A stretch of DNA of 64,000 nucleotides from Paenibacillus peoriae (GTDB lineage: Bacteria; Bacillota; Bacilli; Paenibacillales; Paenibacillaceae). Made by a program: the position numbers and the translations under genes. Where the stretch lies: positions 2,384,001-2,448,000 of the forward strand of contig NZ_CP092831.1 in assembly GCF_022531965.1 (NCBI RefSeq). The letters run 5' to 3'. Shown piece after piece: positions 16,825 through 27,239 of this stretch. Under the pieces are notes generated by a model, which saw nothing but the letters and a program-made list of their open reading frames with translations, was not told the origin of the DNA and made no database searches. Every line of letters begins with the position of its first letter. Within the stretch, counting starts at the first letter, position 1.

Positions 16825-18735
16825 ATGAATAAGCTGCAGACAGGCAGCGCGTACCCTTGGCAGACGGAACTGGAGAGATTTATAGAACAGGTGGAAAGCG
16901 CACCGAACCAAGTGAATGACGGATGGACTCACCAACATAAGCTGGCCGTGCTGGAAAAGCTGGTTCGCGCATATGCCCTGCATCAGGATGAATCTGGAGC
17001 TATCATTGACCTCCATTCTGAAAGTGAACGGTACTACTCCACCCCGTCCTATGCGTTCGCTGCGGCGGTATTGGTCAAAGAAGGCCGGCATGATTTACTG
17101 GAATCTGCTGCTGCGGCCTTGACGCATAGCATAGCTTGTGTAGTGGAGGAAAAAGCGCCCGATCACCACCCAGACTTTTTTCCAATTATGATGATGGGAG
17201 CGTATCGGCTCCTTAAAAATTTGCTGCCAGAACAAGCCACGGCATGGAAGCAACAACTGAGCAGAATTCAGCCGGAGCAGACCTACATTTTTACGATGAG
17301 CAAAATGAAAAACCCGAACCGGATGATCAACTGGAATGCAATTATGATTTCCGGCGAGTTTTTGCGTGCAGCGGAAGGAATTGCAGCCGATTCGGAATGG
17401 ATGGAGAAGTATATCCGAAGCTACCATTTGCCTCGTTTTACCGGTTTGGGCCTGTATCAGGATGGACCGCTGGATCGGCCCAATAGCCCATTTGCCTACG
17501 ATATCGTTACACGCTTCCATCTGGGCGTGATGCTGGAGAATGGATATGATGGCAGCTGCGCACTCGAACTGCGTGACCACCTTCGCAGGGGGGCGCTCAG
17601 CACATTACTGGCGCTATCCCCGCACGGGGAAATTCCGCCGCGTGGAAGAAGCGCGCAGCATCAGTGGAACGAAGCGGCTGCTGCCTTTGTCTTTACAACA
17701 CATGCTCAGCAGGCTATTACGGCAGGAGAGCATGGGCTTGCAGGTGCGTTCCGACGGGCAGCAGATCTATGCTGGCAAGCAATTAGCCGTTGGCAGACCG
17801 ATGACGGCAAGCTGCATATCGTCCGCAACCATTATTCGTCCGAGGCACGGCATGGCTTTGAGGTGTATTCAAATCATACCTGCTACAGTCTGTGGACGGC
17901 GGCTGTGCTGGCCCACACCCTTCTATATGGGGAGGAGATGGATCGCATTTCTCCAACCTTCATCCCGGCGGAAATCGGCAGCCGGGTGTTGGCAACGGAT
18001 GGCTGGTTCCAGACTGTCATTGCAGCCGTAGAGGGGCAGCAAATGCTTGTGCAAACATCGGTCAACGACCCGTATAATGTTCCGGGCATCGTGCGTATTC
18101 AGCAGTCTGCGCTGCCGTCGCTGATCGGTCCGTCCTCAGCAGGTCATGCAGACCGCGGCTTTACAGGCTTCGCGGAGGGAGATATTTTCCCGCTGAGCTA
18201 TACCCCGGCCTGGCAAACGGAGGACGGAAAGTGGCACAGCTTGTCGGAAGGTATTCCCGGTACGTTGGAGTTCGATCGGGATGGAGGGATTGACCCGCAG
18301 GATGGCGGAGGAACCGTACAGCTGGAACAAAGCTCAGCGTCTAACGGAGCAACGGATTTTACTCTCCTGTGGGAAGGTCCCTTCCCGGGAGTGAGGGAAA
18401 TCCGAACGCATTATCGTCAGGTACCTGGCAAAATTGAAGTGGCGTATGAGATTCAAGGCAATATTCAGAATGTAGGGGCACTTATTCCCTTAATGGCGTA
18501 TGACGGTCGGGAGCGCAGCGTAATTCATCATGTCATGTCAGCCGGGAAAGAAACGGAAAGCATTCGAGTAGAATACGCAGGCGCAAGCCTCGAAGTTATC
18601 CCGACGACGGAAGGAACGAACGTGGTATGGCCGGAAGAATTAGCTTCAGTAGCCTGTCGGAATGGTTTACTTAAGGGAGCGCGTCTGGAATATGAAGGCA
18701 ACCGCATTTCCTTTATCATTCGGTTACCTGAATAG
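16825..18735 (+). CDS. Uncharacterised protein of the uronide catabolism operon
   Basis: A 636-residue soluble protein without signal peptide or a motif I can name firmly. Residues about 20-400 look helical with paired helices and aromatic-rich turns, as in alpha/alpha toroid glycosidases and lyases, and about 400-636 look beta-rich. This two-part build is common in polysaccharide lyases. Conserved-looking polar stretches include NPNRMINWNAIM near 165-176 and EVYSNHTCYSLW near 345-356. It lies 28 bases after the heparinase-like gene, with a GGGAGGCAGACAGG ribosome site. I infer a second lyase or glycosidase acting on the same substrate; the family is unassigned. Confidence 0.6.
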   Translation: MNKLQTGSAYPWQTELERFIEQVESAPNQVNDGWTHQHKLAVLEKLVRAYALHQDESGAIIDLHSESERYYSTPSYAFAAAVLVKEGRHDLLESAAAALTHSIACVVEEKAPDHHPDFFPIMMMGAYRLLKNLLPEQATAWKQQLSRIQPEQTYIFTMSKMKNPNRMINWNAIMISGEFLRAAEGIAADSEWMEKYIRSYHLPRFTGLGLYQDGPLDRPNSPFAYDIVTRFHLGVMLENGYDGSCALELRDHLRRGALSTLLALSPHGEIPPRGRSAQHQWNEAAAAFVFTTHAQQAITAGEHGLAGAFRRAADLCWQAISRWQTDDGKLHIVRNHYSSEARHGFEVYSNHTCYSLWTAAVLAHTLLYGEEMDRISPTFIPAEIGSRVLATDGWFQTVIAAVEGQQMLVQTSVNDPYNVPGIVRIQQSALPSLIGPSSAGHADRGFTGFAEGDIFPLSYTPAWQTEDGKWHSLSEGIPGTLEFDRDGGIDPQDGGGTVQLEQSSASNGATDFTLLWEGPFPGVREIRTHYRQVPGKIEVAYEIQGNIQNVGALIPLMAYDGRERSVIHHVMSAGKETESIRVEYAGASLEVIPTTEGTNVVWPEELASVACRNGLLKGARLEYEGNRISFIIRLPE

Positions 18736-18791
18736 TTAGAGCTGGAGCCATGAATATGGTTTAACATGTGGAAAAAGGAGAGGGAAAAGAA

Positions 18792-19928
18792 ATGACGAAA
18801 GCAGAAGCGTGGCTGGAGCAATCGTGGGAGCTGGCTTTGGATAAGACCCTTGCCTTAGCGGCAAGACTGGGGGACGCTTTTCCACATGTTGCTGAGGGTG
18901 GACGTTATGATAATCGTGAAGAAGCGTGGTGGACAGCAGGCTTTTATCCGGGGCTACTGTGGCTGACCAATCGGGCGCGTCCTGACAGTGTGGCTGCCGG
19001 GATTGCACAGCGGTGCGAGGGTCGTTTGGAAAAAATACTCTATAATAGCGAAGCTGTAGACCATGATCTTGGCTTTATTTGGCTGCTCAGCGGTGTAGCC
19101 GCCCATCGGCTGACCGGAGATTCAGAGTCCAGAAGACGCGGGGTGTTGGCTGCCAATCTGCTGGCTGCCCGTTTTAACGTGAATGGCCGTTTTATTCGCG
19201 CATGGAACTTCCCCTCGAAGGACATGGATACACGGGGCGTTGCGATTATAGATAGTATGATGAATCTACCCTTGCTTTATTGGGCTTCGGAGGAAAGCGG
19301 AGATCCGCGTTTTGCCGCTCTCGCTGTGCAGCATGCAGATACCATAGCACGTGAATTTGTCCGCTCGGACGGTTCTATCGCACATGTGGTCGAATTCGAT
19401 CCGGAGATTGGAAAAAAGGTCGCCGAGCATGGTGGACAGGGATTTGCTCCCGGTTCTGCTTGGGCACGTGGCACGGCTTGGGCATTGTATGGTTTTACGC
19501 TTTCGTATGGGTACACGCGCGATTCGCGTTATTTGAAGGTGGCCGAGAACACGGCTGATTTTTTCCTGTCCCAACTGGGCGATGCTTGCCTGCCTGTGTG
19601 GGATTTTAGAGCAGAAGAAGAGCACCGAGGGGCATGGGATTCATCGGCTGCGGCGATTGCAGCCAGTGGTTTGCTAGAGCTGGCAAAATATTCGACACGT
19701 GCGGAGCATTTTACAGAAGCTGCAGAATCTATTCTCAAGGGCTTGCATCATACGTGTACGGCGTGGGGTGAGGAGCATGAGGGATTGCTGATGAACGGGA
19801 CCGTACATTATCCTGAGCAAAAATACATCAACGTTCCCATTATCTATGGCGATTATTTCTTTGTCGAGGCATTGGCAAAGCTGCGCGGTGAAGAAGGTTT
19901 GTTTAGTGTTGAATGCAAAAAAATATAG
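18792..19928 (+). CDS. Unsaturated glucuronyl hydrolase, GH88
   Basis: A 378-residue intracellular hydrolase that removes the unsaturated uronic acid left at the end of oligosaccharides by a lyase, via water addition to the double bond. Length and sequence match Bacillus sp. GL1 UGL (377 residues). The two catalytic aspartates correspond to D92 in VDHDLGF and D154 in IDSMMNLP. I choose ATG 18792 over the upstream GTG at 18768 because AAAGGAGAGGG lies between them. It has no signal peptide and is the third gene of the operon. Its stop lies inside a 16-base tandem repeat. Confidence 0.9.
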   Translation: MTKAEAWLEQSWELALDKTLALAARLGDAFPHVAEGGRYDNREEAWWTAGFYPGLLWLTNRARPDSVAAGIAQRCEGRLEKILYNSEAVDHDLGFIWLLSGVAAHRLTGDSESRRRGVLAANLLAARFNVNGRFIRAWNFPSKDMDTRGVAIIDSMMNLPLLYWASEESGDPRFAALAVQHADTIAREFVRSDGSIAHVVEFDPEIGKKVAEHGGQGFAPGSAWARGTAWALYGFTLSYGYTRDSRYLKVAENTADFFLSQLGDACLPVWDFRAEEEHRGAWDSSAAAIAASGLLELAKYSTRAEHFTEAAESILKGLHHTCTAWGEEHEGLLMNGTVHYPEQKYINVPIIYGDYFFVEALAKLRGEEGLFSVECKKI

Positions 19929-19955
19929 TGAGTAAGATGTATAGTGAGTAAGATG
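19924..19955. repeat. Tandem 16-base duplication at the GH88 stop codon
   Basis: TATAGTGAGTAAGATG occurs twice in direct contact (19924-19939 and 19940-19955). The first copy contains the stop codon of the GH88 gene, so the duplication does not change the protein. It looks like a recent slippage event. Confidence 0.9.
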
Positions 19956-20017
19956 ATCCGGAACAAGCTCATTCGAGCTGAGCTGTTGCTTGTCAAATCC
20001 ACAGAGTAATAGTGAGG

Positions 20018-20058
20018 CAGCGTGTATGTAATCTCATTTACATATACGCTGTTTTTTT
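20018..20058 (+). terminator. Rho-independent terminator of the uronide operon
   Basis: CAGCGTGTATGTA (20018-20030) pairs with the arm ending CATATACGCTG (20041-20051), followed by seven T. Confidence 0.8.
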
Positions 20059-20249
20059 ATGCACAAAAAAAGACTTTATTTAATTCGATGCCAAAGTACT
20101 ACTTATAGAGGGGGAAGAGATTGTAGCTGCGCTTATTTTGTACCCAATCAAAGAAAAATCATTGTATATAAGATCTTAATTCCTAAAAATTTTCATTTTA
20201 ATGCATGGAAATAGGTCCTTTTACTTGTTTAAGAGTATTTATTCGTAAA

Positions 20250-20278
20250 TTGACAATATAGGTAGGTAACCGTATGAT
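20250..20278 (+). promoter_or_regulatory. Sigma-A promoter of the RDD gene
   Basis: TTGACA (20250-20255), a 17-base spacer, then TATGAT (20273-20278). It lies within the upstream extension of the reading frame, supporting the later start at 20342. Confidence 0.75.
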
Positions 20279-20341
20279 ATCATCTTGTGTAAAGGAATAA
20301 ACTGGATTTTAAATATCGTTTCAAAAGGAGTTATACATATC

Positions 20342-20836
20342 ATGACAGGAACAAGTGATACTGAAAGACGGATGTACGGAGGATTCTGGATAAGAACAGC
20401 CGCGTTTTTGATTGATTTGATCATCCTTACTGGCATAGTCCTTTTAGTAGGGGGAGCAATTAACATTATCCCAGATCTTCTGGGTATAAAGGAGACGGGT
20501 TTCATACAAGTGCTGCTTATGGTTTGGCCGCTGATCTTATGGCTCGTAGTACCATGGCTTTACTGTGTGTTATGGGAATCATCGAAGGTAAGAGCAACAC
20601 CGGGTAAGCTTGTGTTCTCTTTAATTGTTGTAGACAAGGAAGGAAAGCGTCTTGGATTCTTGCATGCCTCAGGACGTTATTGGATTAAAGCCGTTTCTTT
20701 TGTGATTTTACGTCTTATATATATTGTGGTCGCTTTTACTGCGAAGAAACAGGGAGTCCACGATCTTTGTACCAATACCTTTGTTGTACATAAAAAAGAG
20801 TTGCAGCGATACAATCAGCAATCGTCTTTTCTGTAA
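20342..20836 (+). CDS. RDD-family membrane protein
   Basis: A 164-residue membrane protein with the RDD-family N-terminus (YGGFWIRTAAFLIDLIIL). It has two N-terminal spans (about 20-42 and 60-82) and a third near 120-140. A conserved-type ATPGK segment lies near residue 90. The function of such proteins is mostly unknown; some act in ion transport. I choose ATG 20342 because AAAAGGAG lies just upstream, while the frame extends to a GTG-like start at 20285 that would overlap the promoter. Confidence 0.78.
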   Translation: MTGTSDTERRMYGGFWIRTAAFLIDLIILTGIVLLVGGAINIIPDLLGIKETGFIQVLLMVWPLILWLVVPWLYCVLWESSKVRATPGKLVFSLIVVDKEGKRLGFLHASGRYWIKAVSFVILRLIYIVVAFTAKKQGVHDLCTNTFVVHKKELQRYNQQSSFL

Positions 20837-20912
20837 GTACGGAGGAGATCACCGATTATTAAGGAAAGCTTAGTAGTCTTTGATTTTCAAAATAATGGGG
20901 GAACATGAATTC

Positions 20913-21632
20913 ATGCGACAACGAAAATGGATATTTTGTTCAGTTGTAGTCCTGCTGCTGTTCGTAGTGGTTGCGGGTTGTACGAATAAAGGACATTCTG
21001 GAGAGATCAGCTCTGAAGATGCTAGAAAAGAGCAGCCTGGAAGCACTTATTTGGAGAACTTGCAGGCAGATCTGCCACAACCCACTGAGGCGCAATTTTC
21101 CACGCCCGAATTGGTGGTAGAAGCCTTTTTTGAAGCTGTAAATGATCATAACTTCGACAGTGCGTTAAAATGTTTTCCTATTGTGGAAAAGTATCGTGCG
21201 AATACAGTAGATAATCATTTCAATTTGCTCCATACCTATGAGCTTCAAGCAGGTGCTCCCATTCCTTCCTTTGAAAGCCATAACTTTTTAAAAAGCTTTA
21301 TCGAATATGAACAGTATTGGGAGAAATTTTATATGTTACTGTTCCTAAACTCAAATCCGGATATGGTGGGCAAACGTATCGTTATGGGAGAAGCGAATGC
21401 TGCTATGGACCTAAAGAAAATCAAGGAAATGAAGGTGAGTAGCACGTACTCTAAGCCTCAAATAATATCGAGTCATAGTGAAAAGAACAAAAATGTTATA
21501 GAGCAGACTATGAATATACAAGAAATAAGGGTGCTTGAAGTTAAGCTTTATATAGATGGAGAAGAACAAAACCATGTATTAATAAGCGTGGGGAAAATTG
21601 GATCTAATTGGCGAATCTTAAACATGAGTTAA
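20913..21632 (+). CDS. Uncharacterised lipoprotein
   Basis: A 240-residue predicted lipoprotein. The signal peptide ends in VVAGC with lipidated C23, followed by a polar tether. The mature part resembles small NTF2-like or DUF4878-like folds in its pattern (VVEAFFEAVNDHNFDSALKCF, residues about 66-86), but I do not assign a family. I choose ATG 20913 because a GGGGGAA ribosome site precedes it by 10 bases; an in-frame ATG at 20895 lies upstream. It follows the RDD gene by 76 bases with no terminator between, so the two may be co-transcribed. Confidence 0.7.
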   Translation: MRQRKWIFCSVVVLLLFVVVAGCTNKGHSGEISSEDARKEQPGSTYLENLQADLPQPTEAQFSTPELVVEAFFEAVNDHNFDSALKCFPIVEKYRANTVDNHFNLLHTYELQAGAPIPSFESHNFLKSFIEYEQYWEKFYMLLFLNSNPDMVGKRIVMGEANAAMDLKKIKEMKVSSTYSKPQIISSHSEKNKNVIEQTMNIQEIRVLEVKLYIDGEEQNHVLISVGKIGSNWRILNMS

Positions 21633-21990
21633 GGAGAACGAGCTTCTGCTTAATGCATATTCATCAATCAACAAGAAACCAGCTAATGCTTGTAATACAT
21701 TAGCTGGTTTCTTTTATTTTGTCATGATAATTTTCTTCATTTACTATTACGGAAAAAACAGACATTTCTCAAAAAATTTCCATCGTAGATGTCTATGTAG
21801 CTTTCTTTATGAAATATTAATATAACGTAGCATCTCACCGAGACGAAAGTATGCCCCTTTATTTTAAAGGGAATCTTATACCGACATAAAAAAAATATAA
21901 GCTGCTCTTACAGTTTTCATGTTCTTTTTAGCTTGTTTTGCGTTATAATGAAAGGATGCACATTATGAACGAATTGGAGGCACAGCCCGA
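21633..21990. other. Intergenic region before the helicase gene
   Basis: About 360 bases with a terminator (21675-21718). A TATAAT at 21944-21949 lies 41 bases before the helicase start but without a convincing -35 element. Nothing else was recognised in the AT-rich middle part. Confidence 0.5.
21675..21718 (+). terminator. Rho-independent terminator
   Basis: GAAACCAGCTAATG (21675-21688) and CATTAGCTGGTTTC (21698-21711) are perfect 14-base complements with a 9-base loop, followed by TTTT. Confidence 0.9.
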
Positions 21991-23958
21991 TTGACTACTT
22001 ACCCTTTTGCCTTTGATCCGTCCAAGCCGTTTATTGAGCAGGCAAGTGACTGGATTGCGGATGTATTTTATGAAGTTTTGCCTGAAGTCGGCTTTGAGGT
22101 TCGGGATGAACAAATTTATATGGCATTCCAGCTAGAACGTGCCTATAAGGAAAAAAAGACCATTTTTGCAGAAGCAGGTGTGGGTACTGGTAAAACGCTG
22201 GTATACCTGCTGTACGCTATTGCATATGCCCGATACATGAGAAAACCGGCGATTATCGCCTGTGCAGATGAATCGTTAATTGAACAATTGGTAAAGCCGG
22301 AAGGGGATATCGCCAAGCTGGCACAGCATTTGAGTCTGACGATTGATGCCAGATTGGGGAAGTCGCCAGATCAGTATATTTGCCTGAATAAGCTGGATGA
22401 GGTGCGAAGCGGACTGGATGAGGACGCAGATGTTTTCCGTGATATCTATCAGGATCTACCGGATTTTGTTCATTTTCCAGATACGTTACAGTCCTTCACT
22501 CCTTACGGGAACCGAAAGGAATATCCTGAGCTAACAGATGGACAATGGAGCAGACTCGGATGGGATGTATTTCAAGACTGTCTCGTTTGCCATCAGCGGC
22601 ATCGTTGTGGTCAGACGTTGTCTCGTGATCATTATCGCAAAGCGGCAGATCTGGTCATCTGCTCTCATGATTTTTATATGGAGCATGTATGGACCTATGA
22701 AGCGAGAAAGCGCGAGGGTCAGTTGCCGTTGCTGCCGGAGCACAGCTCTGTTGTTTTTGACGAAGGGCATTTACTGGAGACAGCGGCACAAAATGCGCTT
22801 ACTTACAAGCTTAAGCACGCTCAGTTTGAGTCTATAATTACCCGACTGCTGGAGGGAGAAGTGCGAGAATCTCTGGCAATGACGATTGAAGATGCAATCT
22901 CCCAAAGTGAGGCTTTGTTCGCTGCACTAGATAAGAACAGTCAGCCTGTCCAGGGTTCTAATCGCAAGGAGTTCATCCTGAATGAGTCACTGACTCGAGA
23001 GGTAAACCGCTTTGGAGAACTGATCGGCATGATCGAGGAAGAGCTTGTATTTGAAAGCGGACTATTCTCTTTGGATGAGTATCAAGTCAAAATTGTGGAA
23101 GAACATTTGGAAATGATTCAAACCGCGTTGGCTTTGTTTAAGCGTCCTGAACTTCTCATTTCGTGGGTGATGGAGGATCAGGATGGATTAACGCTTGTGG
23201 TTATGCCGAAGATGGTAAAAGAGATTCTCAAAGAGCGAGTATTTGCGCAGCATATACCGATCGTATTCTCTTCAGCTACGCTTTCCGTAGAAAGCTCTTT
23301 TGACTATATGGCGCAGAGTCTCGGTATTGAAAATCCGCTAACGTTCTCTGTTGCTTCACCTTATGACTACAGCGATCAGATGCAAGCTGCACTGTACCCG
23401 TTGCAAGCGGGGGATGATCCAATCCAGAGAGCGCTGGCACTGCTGGAGAAATCGCAGGGAAGAGCGCTTATCCTGTTTCCTTCACAGGAGGAATTGGCTG
23501 CATTCCAGACGGGTCTCGTTGCTTACCCGGAGGCGTCTGCCTATCGTTTTCTGTACGAAGGTTCGGCTGAAATCAGCCATCTGATCTCAGCTTTTCAGAA
23601 TGATGAGGAAAGTGTGTTGTGCGCTGTCACATTATGGGAAGGATTGGATATTCCTGGACCTTCTCTGTCGCACGTTATTATCTGGTCACTGCCATTTCCT
23701 CCGAATGATCCGGTTTTTACGGCTCTGCGCAAGGATGCAGCAGATCCGTTTATTCAGATAGATATGCCTCACATGGCACTTAGACTCAGACAAGGCATAG
23801 GGCGTTTAATTCGTTCGCGCAATGATCGGGGCTGGATATCCATCATGGGCCAGGATTTGAGTCGTCAAGAAGTACGTATACAAGTTGAACAACTACTGCC
23901 TGCAGGCGTAGAATGCACCGTAATTGAAGGAAACCCGGAGGGAATAAAAACATGTTGA
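21991..23958 (+). CDS. DinG/XPD-type iron-sulfur DNA helicase
   Basis: A 655-residue superfamily 2 helicase, expected to unwind DNA 5' to 3' during repair or replication stress. Walker A is EAGVGTGKT near residues 60-68 and the DEAH-type box reads VFDEGHLLE. A four-cysteine iron-sulfur cluster is visible: one in YICLNKL and three in DCLVCHQRHRC. C-terminal motifs are ALILFPS, WEGLDIPG and RQGIGRLIR. The start is TTG 21991 after GGAGGCACAGCCCGA; no in-frame ATG precedes it. No exonuclease domain is present, unlike B. subtilis DinG. The next gene overlaps by 7 bases. Confidence 0.9.
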   Translation: MTTYPFAFDPSKPFIEQASDWIADVFYEVLPEVGFEVRDEQIYMAFQLERAYKEKKTIFAEAGVGTGKTLVYLLYAIAYARYMRKPAIIACADESLIEQLVKPEGDIAKLAQHLSLTIDARLGKSPDQYICLNKLDEVRSGLDEDADVFRDIYQDLPDFVHFPDTLQSFTPYGNRKEYPELTDGQWSRLGWDVFQDCLVCHQRHRCGQTLSRDHYRKAADLVICSHDFYMEHVWTYEARKREGQLPLLPEHSSVVFDEGHLLETAAQNALTYKLKHAQFESIITRLLEGEVRESLAMTIEDAISQSEALFAALDKNSQPVQGSNRKEFILNESLTREVNRFGELIGMIEEELVFESGLFSLDEYQVKIVEEHLEMIQTALALFKRPELLISWVMEDQDGLTLVVMPKMVKEILKERVFAQHIPIVFSSATLSVESSFDYMAQSLGIENPLTFSVASPYDYSDQMQAALYPLQAGDDPIQRALALLEKSQGRALILFPSQEELAAFQTGLVAYPEASAYRFLYEGSAEISHLISAFQNDEESVLCAVTLWEGLDIPGPSLSHVIIWSLPFPPNDPVFTALRKDAADPFIQIDMPHMALRLRQGIGRLIRSRNDRGWISIMGQDLSRQEVRIQVEQLLPAGVECTVIEGNPEGIKTC

Positions 23959-24251
23959 ACTTTACAGCGTACACCGTAGATCAGATTAAAGATGCTTTTG
24001 GTATTTTGACTGGACAGCGTTATGAATTTATCATTGATGTAGAGGTAGAGGAGGACGACGAGCTATACACTGAAAACGGACTGTATATCCGTTGTCTTTA
24101 TTTAGTAGACGAAGAAAAGACAGGACTGCTGAAGTATGAATTAATTGAAAAAGTAACGAATCATTACATTGATCTTGAACTTGAAGAGGATGAGCTGCAA
24201 GCTGTTGAGAACTTCTGTAAAGAACATGTACAGGATGAAATAGTGAAGTAA
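23952..24251 (+). CDS. Small acidic uncharacterised protein
   Basis: A 99-residue soluble, very acidic protein with alternating strands and helices and no cysteine motif apart from scattered residues. It resembles the DUF6509 group of Bacillales as I recall it, without certainty. It overlaps the helicase by 7 bases and shares its ribosome site context (GGAGGGAATAAAAAC), so the two are translated together. A role linked to the helicase is suggested only by this coupling. Confidence 0.7.
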   Translation: MLNFTAYTVDQIKDAFGILTGQRYEFIIDVEVEEDDELYTENGLYIRCLYLVDEEKTGLLKYELIEKVTNHYIDLELEEDELQAVENFCKEHVQDEIVK

Positions 24252-24307
24252 CAGTAAGACACTTAGCTAGTACAGCTGGTATATAGCTAACATATGATGA
24301 AGATATC

Positions 24308-24341
24308 AAGGAGTCCTGACATGATCAGGCTCCTTTTTTTT
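24308..24341 (+). terminator. Rho-independent terminator
   Basis: AAGGAG-CCTGA pairs with TCAGG-CTCCTT (24308-24334), followed by eight T. It ends the helicase operon. Confidence 0.85.
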
Positions 24342-24369
24342 ATGGTCAAATGAAGAGAACTTATCTGCT

Positions 24370-24732
24370 CTAGCGCAGTCTGTCCCACACATTCACCATA
24401 AACAGCATAGTCCCCCCTGCGAGTAACACCCACCCTGTGACGATCCAAACTTCAGTCTCTGGAACCTTGTAATTTTGACCTGTAAGCGCCAATATCAACA
24501 CGGGCAGACCGATATTATGCATCCAAAAATGGGTATGTGCCAGAATAGTAACTGAAAGTGCGGGAAAGGCCACATAGATCAGACCTATGATTCCAAGCGT
24601 TGTCCAACCCAATAAATGGATATGAGACTGAATGTTGGACAGACTGTAATCACCCGACACGCCAATAATGGCACTAAGCAGCACACTGAGGGCAAAATAT
24701 ACGGCAGCTATCTTTAGAAATTGCTTTCCCAT
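24370..24732 (-). CDS. Small heme-copper oxidase subunit I-like membrane protein
   Basis: A 120-residue membrane protein with four spans (about 7-25, 42-62, 66-90 and 96-115). The HIHLLGW segment near residues 37-43 and the HTHFWMHNIG segment near 66-75 resemble heme-ligand regions of cytochrome oxidase subunit I, but the protein covers only part of that subunit. Such short homologues occur singly in Bacillales. A heme-binding or NO-related role is only inferred. The start ATG follows AAGGAGGAGTTCATAT on the minus strand. It is convergent with the helicase operon. Confidence 0.72.
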   Translation of the reverse strand: MGKQFLKIAAVYFALSVLLSAIIGVSGDYSLSNIQSHIHLLGWTTLGIIGLIYVAFPALSVTILAHTHFWMHNIGLPVLILALTGQNYKVPETEVWIVTGWVLLAGGTMLFMVNVWDRLR

Positions 24733-24832
24733 ATATGAACTCCTCCTTATGTTGCACGGGGAATATTTTGTGACATCTTCTCTATCCTATCGAGCAAGCA
24801 GGCAGGGGGTGTGGGTATTGTGACTGGTCCAT

Positions 24833-24861
24833 TTGACAAAAGCTTCAAATACACATAAAAT
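24833..24861 (+). promoter_or_regulatory. Sigma-A promoter of mccA-mccB
   Basis: TTGACA (24833-24838), a 17-base spacer, then TAAAAT (24856-24861). It leaves a leader of about 120 bases in which I found no S-box or T-box pattern. Confidence 0.75.
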
Positions 24862-24988
24862 CTTATTGCATCAATACTTACCGCATTACTATGTTTTCTT
24901 GGAGATGATAGCGAACTTCTCCGACAGTAGGCGTTAATTTTTGACCATTGGTTTATTTTGGATTCGCCATTAAAAGGAGCTTGAAATT

Positions 24989-27044
<2,056 letters not shown>

Positions 27045-27066
27045 GAAAATAAGTGTAATGTTCAAG

Positions 27067-27094
27067 AGAGGTGGCAGAAGCTGCCTCTTTTTTT
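27067..27094 (+). terminator. Rho-independent terminator of mccAB
   Basis: GAGGTGGC pairs with GCTGCCTC with wobble pairs and a four-base loop, followed by eight T. Confidence 0.8.
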
Positions 27095-27239
27095 GTTGTG
27101 AGAATAGCTTCTTTTTTGAAAAGCACAGAGGAGTACGTAGAGGTAATAACGAATAGTTTTATATAGTTCAATTGAATGTTAAACGGAATATAACCGCGAC
27201 TACGTCTCTGAGGAAACAAAAACCTGGAGGGGGAATGTT

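Larger units (their letters stand above)
19929..20341. other. Intergenic region between GH88 and RDD genes
   Basis: About 410 bases with the second repeat copy, a terminator (20018-20058) and a sigma-A promoter (20250-20278). The stretch 20060-20240 is AT-rich and I see no gene in it. Confidence 0.6.

Noticed and set aside
20285..20341. Upstream extension of the RDD gene
   Set aside because: No ribosome site; the promoter ends only seven bases earlier, and AAAAGGAG precedes ATG 20342.
24862..24988. Possible riboswitch in the mccA leader
   Set aside because: No S-box or T-box conserved segments and no terminator hairpin were found. A CymR site is possible but I could not match it with confidence.
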